Below the pieces are notes generated by a model, which was given only the letters and a program-made list of their open reading frames with translations, ran no database searches and had not been told where the DNA came from. Shown here in pieces: positions 60,436 through 64,000 of a stretch of 64,000 nt of DNA. Source of the stretch: Demequina gelatinilytica. GTDB taxonomy: Bacteria; Actinomycetota; Actinomycetes; Actinomycetales; Demequinaceae. The position numbers and the translations under genes are program-made. Each line of letters starts with the position of its first letter. Within the stretch, counting starts at the first letter, position 1. The stretch is from the NCBI RefSeq assembly GCF_000971115.1, contig NZ_BBLV01000001.1, positions 124,001 through 188,000 on the forward strand, written 5' to 3'.

Positions 60436-61685
60436 GGCTTCTCCTCGGTCAGGGTGGACGATGCGATGGCTGACGACGCGGCGGCCTGGGCGGCGGCCGC
60501 ACGGGCCGCCAGGCGGGCATCGTGCCGCTTGCGCCCTTCGGGGGTGACCCGCTGGAGCGCGAAGATCGCGTGACCCAGGCGCCGCCACTGCCGCGAGAAG
60601 AACCTCGCGAGCCGCGGCGAGGCGGTCACCACCGCCGCGCCGATCACGCCGACCGCCGTGAACGCGATCGCGCCCGCCGGCGGCAGGAACACGATCGACA
60701 CGGTCCCGTACGACAGCACGGCGGTCCAGATGTAGAGCACCGTGACGGCCCAGCGGTGCGAGTGCCCGCGCCGCAGCAGCAGGTGGTGCAGGTGGTGCTT
60801 GTCGGGCGAGAACGGCGAGTCGCCGCGCAGCGTGCGTCGCACCACGGCGGCCGTCATGTCCACCAGAGGGACCGCGAGGACCATGATCGGCAGGAGGATC
60901 GGGATGAAGGCCGGGACGCGCTCGCGCTCGGAGATCACGGCGGGGTCGATCTGCCCCGTCACGATGATCGCTGCCGCGGCGAGCATGAGCCCCAGCACCA
61001 TCGAGCCCGAGTCGCCCATGAAGATGCGTGCCGGATGCACGTTGTGCGGCAGGAAGCCCAGGCACGCGCCCACGAGCAGCGCGACCACGATGGTCGCGAG
61101 CGACGAGTAGTCCCCCGGCGACGCGGAGCGCGCGAGCAGGTACGTGTACGCGAAGAAGGCCGTGCCGCCGATCGCGATCATGCCGGCGGCAAGCCCGTCG
61201 AGCCCGTCGACGAAGTTGACGGCGTTCATCGCGATCACCACCACGAACACCGTCGCGATGAGCGAGACGTACGAGCTCCCGATGGTGACGCCCGCGATGG
61301 GCACCGTCACCAGCTGCACGCCGCCCGAGGCGACCACCACGCCCGCGAGGAACTGTCCCGCGAGCTTGGCCATCCAGTCGAGGTCGAAGATGTCGTCGAC
61401 CATGCCGAGCGCGCACACGATCGCGGCGCCGCCGAGCACGGCCCAGGCCTCGCGCCCCGCGTCGAACACGGGCATGAGGAACGGGATGGCCGATGCGACC
61501 ACGCCCGCCGTGGCGAGACCGAGGAAGATCGCTATCCCGCCGAGCCGCGGGATCGGGGTGGTGTGGACGTCACGGGCGCGGACGGCGGTGATCGCGCCCA
61601 CGCGGAAGGCGAGGTGGCGTGCCGCGGGGGTCGCGACGTACGCGACCAGCGCCGCGATAGCCATGAGCGTCAGGTAGACCTTCAC
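60432..61685 (-). CDS. undecaprenyl-phosphate GlcNAc-1-phosphate transferase-like (MraY/WecA family)
   Basis: Polytopic enzyme of 417 residues that attaches a sugar-1-phosphate to a lipid carrier for wall polymer synthesis. It has VHTTPIPRLGGIAIFLG, the acidic motif GMVDDIFDLDW, AVNFVDGLDGLAAG with the metal-binding Asp, FMGDSGSMVLG, and the His-rich cytoplasmic loop DKHHLHHLLLRRGHSHR. GTG start at 61685. The family commonly lies just before atpI in actinobacteria. The C-terminal tail of about 60 basic residues is longer than usual. Confidence 0.92.
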   Translation of the reverse strand: MKVYLTLMAIAALVAYVATPAARHLAFRVGAITAVRARDVHTTPIPRLGGIAIFLGLATAGVVASAIPFLMPVFDAGREAWAVLGGAAIVCALGMVDDIFDLDWMAKLAGQFLAGVVVASGGVQLVTVPIAGVTIGSSYVSLIATVFVVVIAMNAVNFVDGLDGLAAGMIAIGGTAFFAYTYLLARSASPGDYSSLATIVVALLVGACLGFLPHNVHPARIFMGDSGSMVLGLMLAAAAIIVTGQIDPAVISERERVPAFIPILLPIMVLAVPLVDMTAAVVRRTLRGDSPFSPDKHHLHHLLLRRGHSHRWAVTVLYIWTAVLSYGTVSIVFLPPAGAIAFTAVGVIGAAVVTASPRLARFFSRQWRRLGHAIFALQRVTPEGRKRHDARLAARAAAAQAAASSAIASSTLTEEKP

Positions 61686-62332
61686 CCGGCGTCACCTGCG
61701 ACGGCGTCCTCCCCCACGATCTCGACGATGCGCTCGCGGGAGATCCCGCCCTGACGGACGATGCGCAGACGGTCGCCCGTCGCGTCGACGATGGTGGAGG
61801 CGACGCCGAGCGGGCTGTCGCCGGCGTCGAGATAGATCGCGACGGAGTCGCCCAGCTGCGTCTCCGCGTCGGCCGCGGTCGTCGCGGCAGGCTCGCCCGT
61901 CCTGTTCGCGCTGGTCACCGCGAGCGGGCCGGTGCGCGACAGCAGCGCGAGGGCGGCCGGGTGGTCGGGCACGCGCAGCGCGACGGTGCCGCGCGTCTCG
62001 CCGAGGTCCCATGCGAGCGACGGCTGCGCCTTGACGATGACCGTGAGGGCACCCGGCCAGCACTGCTCCATGAGCGCGCGGGCCGGTGCGGCCACCTCGC
62101 GTGCGAGGCCGTCGACCGTGCGGACGTCGGGGATGAGCACCGGCGGCGGCATCTGGCGACCGCGGCCCTTGGCCGCGAGCAGCGCCGTGACCGCGGTGGG
62201 GCTGAAGGCGTCGGCCCCGACCCCGTAGACGGTGTCGGTGGGCAGGACGATGACCGCTTGGCGGTTGACGGCGTCGACGGCGGCATCGAGCGACGGCCCC
62301 CAGGCGTTGGGGTCGTGGACGGGCAGGATCAC
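61682..62332 (-). CDS. tsaC: L-threonylcarbamoyladenylate synthase
   Basis: YrdC/Sua5-family enzyme of 216 residues for the t6A37 modification of ANN-decoding tRNAs. VIVLPTDTVYGVGADAFSP, AAKGRGRQMPPPVLIP, the CWPGALTVIVKA motif, RVPDHPAALALL, TSANRTGEPA and the IVDATGDRLRIVRQGGI end are all diagnostic. It is TsaC-type in length, without the C-terminal Sua5 domain. Overlaps the next gene by 4 nt. Confidence 0.93.
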   Translation of the reverse strand: MILPVHDPNAWGPSLDAAVDAVNRQAVIVLPTDTVYGVGADAFSPTAVTALLAAKGRGRQMPPPVLIPDVRTVDGLAREVAAPARALMEQCWPGALTVIVKAQPSLAWDLGETRGTVALRVPDHPAALALLSRTGPLAVTSANRTGEPAATTAADAETQLGDSVAIYLDAGDSPLGVASTIVDATGDRLRIVRQGGISRERIVEIVGEDAVAGDAG

Positions 62333-62344
62333 GCGGTCAGTCTC

Positions 62345-63235
62345 TCAGACACCCACGCGCGTCGCGACGAGCATGCGGTCGCGTCCCGTGAGATCCGTGA
62401 GCGTGCGGACATCTCCCCACCACTCGGAGGACTCGGCGTACTCGCGCAGGGCAGGGCCCTGCTCGTCCCCGTGCTCCATCACCAGCACACCGCCGACGCG
62501 CAGCAGACGCTGCGCCTCGTCGAGGATCGCGCGCGGCACGGCGAGGCCGTCGGCGCCCAGGCCGTACAGCGCCTGCGGCGGATCGTGGAGCGCCACCTCC
62601 GGGTCGCGCGGGATCGCTGCGGTGGGGACGTACGGAGGGTTGGTGACCACCACATCGGCGCACTGGTCGAACTGGCGGAGGCAGTTGCGCGCGTCGCCGT
62701 AGACGGAGCGCAGGCGAGTGCGCACGTCCGCGGGCTGGGCGCGCGCGTTGAGGCGCAGGTAGACCAGCGCCTCCTCGCTCGCCTCGACCATCGCGACCTC
62801 CGCCTCGGGGATCTCCGTCGCGATCGAGATGCCGATCGCCCCGGAGCCGGCGCAGAGGTCGGTGACACGGACGGTGCCGCGCATCTCGAGCGCATCGCGC
62901 GCCGCGGCGATCGCGACGCCGGCCACCACCTCGGTCTCGGGCCGCGGGATGAACACGCCGGGCCCGACCTGGAGCTCGAGCGAGCGGAAGTACGCCTTGC
63001 CGGTGATGTGCTGGAGCGGCTCGCGGTCGACCCGGCGCGTGACGCGGGCCTCGAGGAGGTCCAGGTCGGCGCCGTCGGGCCACTCGTCGTCGCGCGCGGC
63101 GGCGGTACGGATGTAGCTGGGCTCGAGCCCCAGCGTGTGCGCGATCAGCACGATCGCGTCGTGGTGGGGCGAGGGGACGCCTGCGTCGGCAAGGCGTCGG
63201 GTGGTGTCGCGCAGGCGCGCGCCTACGGTGGGCAC
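62345..63235 (-). CDS. prmC: peptide chain release factor N5-glutamine methyltransferase
   Basis: A 296-residue SAM-dependent enzyme that methylates the GGQ glutamine of release factors. The N-terminal helical domain ends with QHITGKAYFRSLELQVGPGVFIPRPETE. The Rossmann part has VTDLCAGSGAIGISIA and the catalytic NPPY motif in VVVTNPPYVPT. It lies directly after its substrate gene prfA, 25 nt downstream. Confidence 0.95.
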   Translation of the reverse strand: MPTVGARLRDTTRRLADAGVPSPHHDAIVLIAHTLGLEPSYIRTAAARDDEWPDGADLDLLEARVTRRVDREPLQHITGKAYFRSLELQVGPGVFIPRPETEVVAGVAIAAARDALEMRGTVRVTDLCAGSGAIGISIATEIPEAEVAMVEASEEALVYLRLNARAQPADVRTRLRSVYGDARNCLRQFDQCADVVVTNPPYVPTAAIPRDPEVALHDPPQALYGLGADGLAVPRAILDEAQRLLRVGGVLVMEHGDEQGPALREYAESSEWWGDVRTLTDLTGRDRMLVATRVGV

Positions 63236-63260
63236 GGGTGGAGTCTACGGGGTGCGGACG

Positions 63261-64000
63261 CTACTCGGCCGCGGAGAGCCGGGCGGCCTCGTCCGCGTCG
63301 ATCGCGGACTGGATGACCGGCTGGAGGTCGCCGGCGAGCACCTGGTCGAGGTTGTACGCCTTGTACCCCGTGCGGTGGTCCGCGATGCGGTTCTCGGGGA
63401 AGTTGTACGTGCGGATGCGCTCGGAGCGGTCGACCGTGCGGATCTGCGACCGGCGCATGTCCTGGGCCTCGGCCTCGGCGGCCTCCTTCTGCGCCGCGAG
63501 GAGACGTGCGCGCAGGATGCGCAGCGCGGACTCCTTGTTCTGGAGCTGGCTCTTCTCGTTCTGGCAGCTCACCACGATGCCGGTCGGGATGTGCGTGAGC
63601 CGCACCGCCGAGTCGGTCGTGTTGACCGACTGGCCGCCGGGGCCCGACGAGCGGTACACGTCGACGCGCACCTCGTTCATGTCGATCTCGACCTCGGAGA
63701 CCTCCTCGACCTCCGGGTAGACGAGCACGCCGGCCGCCGAGGTGTGGATGCGGCCCTGCGACTCGGTCGCGGGCACGCGCTGCACGCGGTGCACGCCGCC
63801 CTCGTACTTGAGCTGGGCCCACACGCCGTCCTCGGGCTCGACGGAGCCCCGCGCCTTCACGGCGACGGACACGTCCTTGTACCCGCCCATGTCGGTGTGC
63901 ACGGCCTCGAGGACCTCGGCCTTCCAGCCCTTGGTCTCCGCGAACTTGAGGTACATCTTCAGCAGGTCGCCCGCGAACAGCGCGGACTCCTCGCCGCCCT
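63261..64000 (-). CDS. prfA: peptide chain release factor 1, 5' end cut by window edge
   Basis: The visible 246 codons are the C-terminal two thirds of RF1, which terminates at UAA and UAG. The frame runs through base 64000 with [18 protein letters not shown] upstream of the first visible Met. The catalytic GGQ is in [25 protein letters not shown], and [22 protein letters not shown] is conserved. The codon-recognition loop falls inside the visible part but near [22 protein letters not shown]. First visible gene of the large minus-strand run. Confidence 0.96.
   Translation of the reverse strand, partial: GGEESALFAGDLLKMYLKFAETKGWKAEVLEAVHTDMGGYKDVSVAVKARGSVEPEDGVWAQLKYEGGVHRVQRVPATESQGRIHTSAAGVLVYPEVEEVSEVEIDMNEVRVDVYRSSGPGGQSVNTTDSAVRLTHIPTGIVVSCQNEKSQLQNKESALRILRARLLAAQKEAAEAEAQDMRRSQIRTVDRSERIRTYNFPENRIADHRTGYKAYNLDQVLAGDLQPVIQSAIDADEAARLSAAE

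Overview
This is a 64 kb window of very GC-rich, densely coded DNA with no rRNA, tRNA, insertion sequence, phage gene or CRISPR array that I can see. The gene set points to an actinobacterium: NucS, the GlgE/GlgB pathway, an MMPL transporter beside an LmeA-like protein, a DivIVA/Scy-like coiled-coil protein, and prfA-prmC-tsaC-(undecaprenyl-P transferase)-atpIBEFHAGDC-nucS in one run. The load of secreted glycosidases suggests a plant-polymer-degrading Micrococcales member (Cellulomonas/Demequina-like). That placement is inference.

Layout. 1-5.3 kb: end of hutI, then a phosphonate/phosphate-type ABC transporter (phnDCE) translationally coupled to a protein-tyrosine-phosphatase-like gene and divergent from a PhnF-type GntR repressor, with two matching palindromes between. 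5.3-10.2 kb: two-component system, LmeA-like protein and MMPL transporter, with four 11-bp direct repeats in the gap after the kinase. 10.2-16.6 kb: cysteine desulfurase and a 1714-residue secreted nuclease/5'-nucleotidase fusion. 16.8-21.4 kb: short-chain dehydrogenase, a small unknown, an ArsR-ArsP pair, and etfBA.

21.4-42.1 kb is a carbohydrate island. It holds glgX; two paralogous multidomain secreted GH53 endo-galactanases; a three-gene sugar ABC importer without its ATPase; a GH42 beta-galactosidase; and glgE-glgB. Near-identical LacI-type boxes sit before glgX, both galactanases and the GH42/glgE divergent promoters. I read this as extracellular galactan breakdown, oligosaccharide import and cytoplasmic cleavage, under a LacI-family regulator encoded elsewhere and linked to alpha-glucan storage.

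42.2-52.2 kb: a thioredoxin-fold/TPR protein without a CXXC motif, a coupled membrane protein plus lipoprotein, a 1003-residue coiled-coil protein with exact internal tandem repeats, small unknowns, two alpha/beta hydrolases and a GH1 beta-glucosidase. 52.2-64 kb: a roughly 100-nt nested dyad, then nucS and the complete ATP synthase operon preceded by cell-wall and translation genes, all on the minus strand. prfA runs off the right edge and hutI off the left.

Two themes recur. Strong GC-rich dyads stand at most operon ends. Several genes (the phnF-like gene, arsR, glgE, the GH1 gene) have a TAnnnT-like -10 box only 6-7 nt before the start codon and no usable ribosome binding site, which suggests leaderless transcripts.
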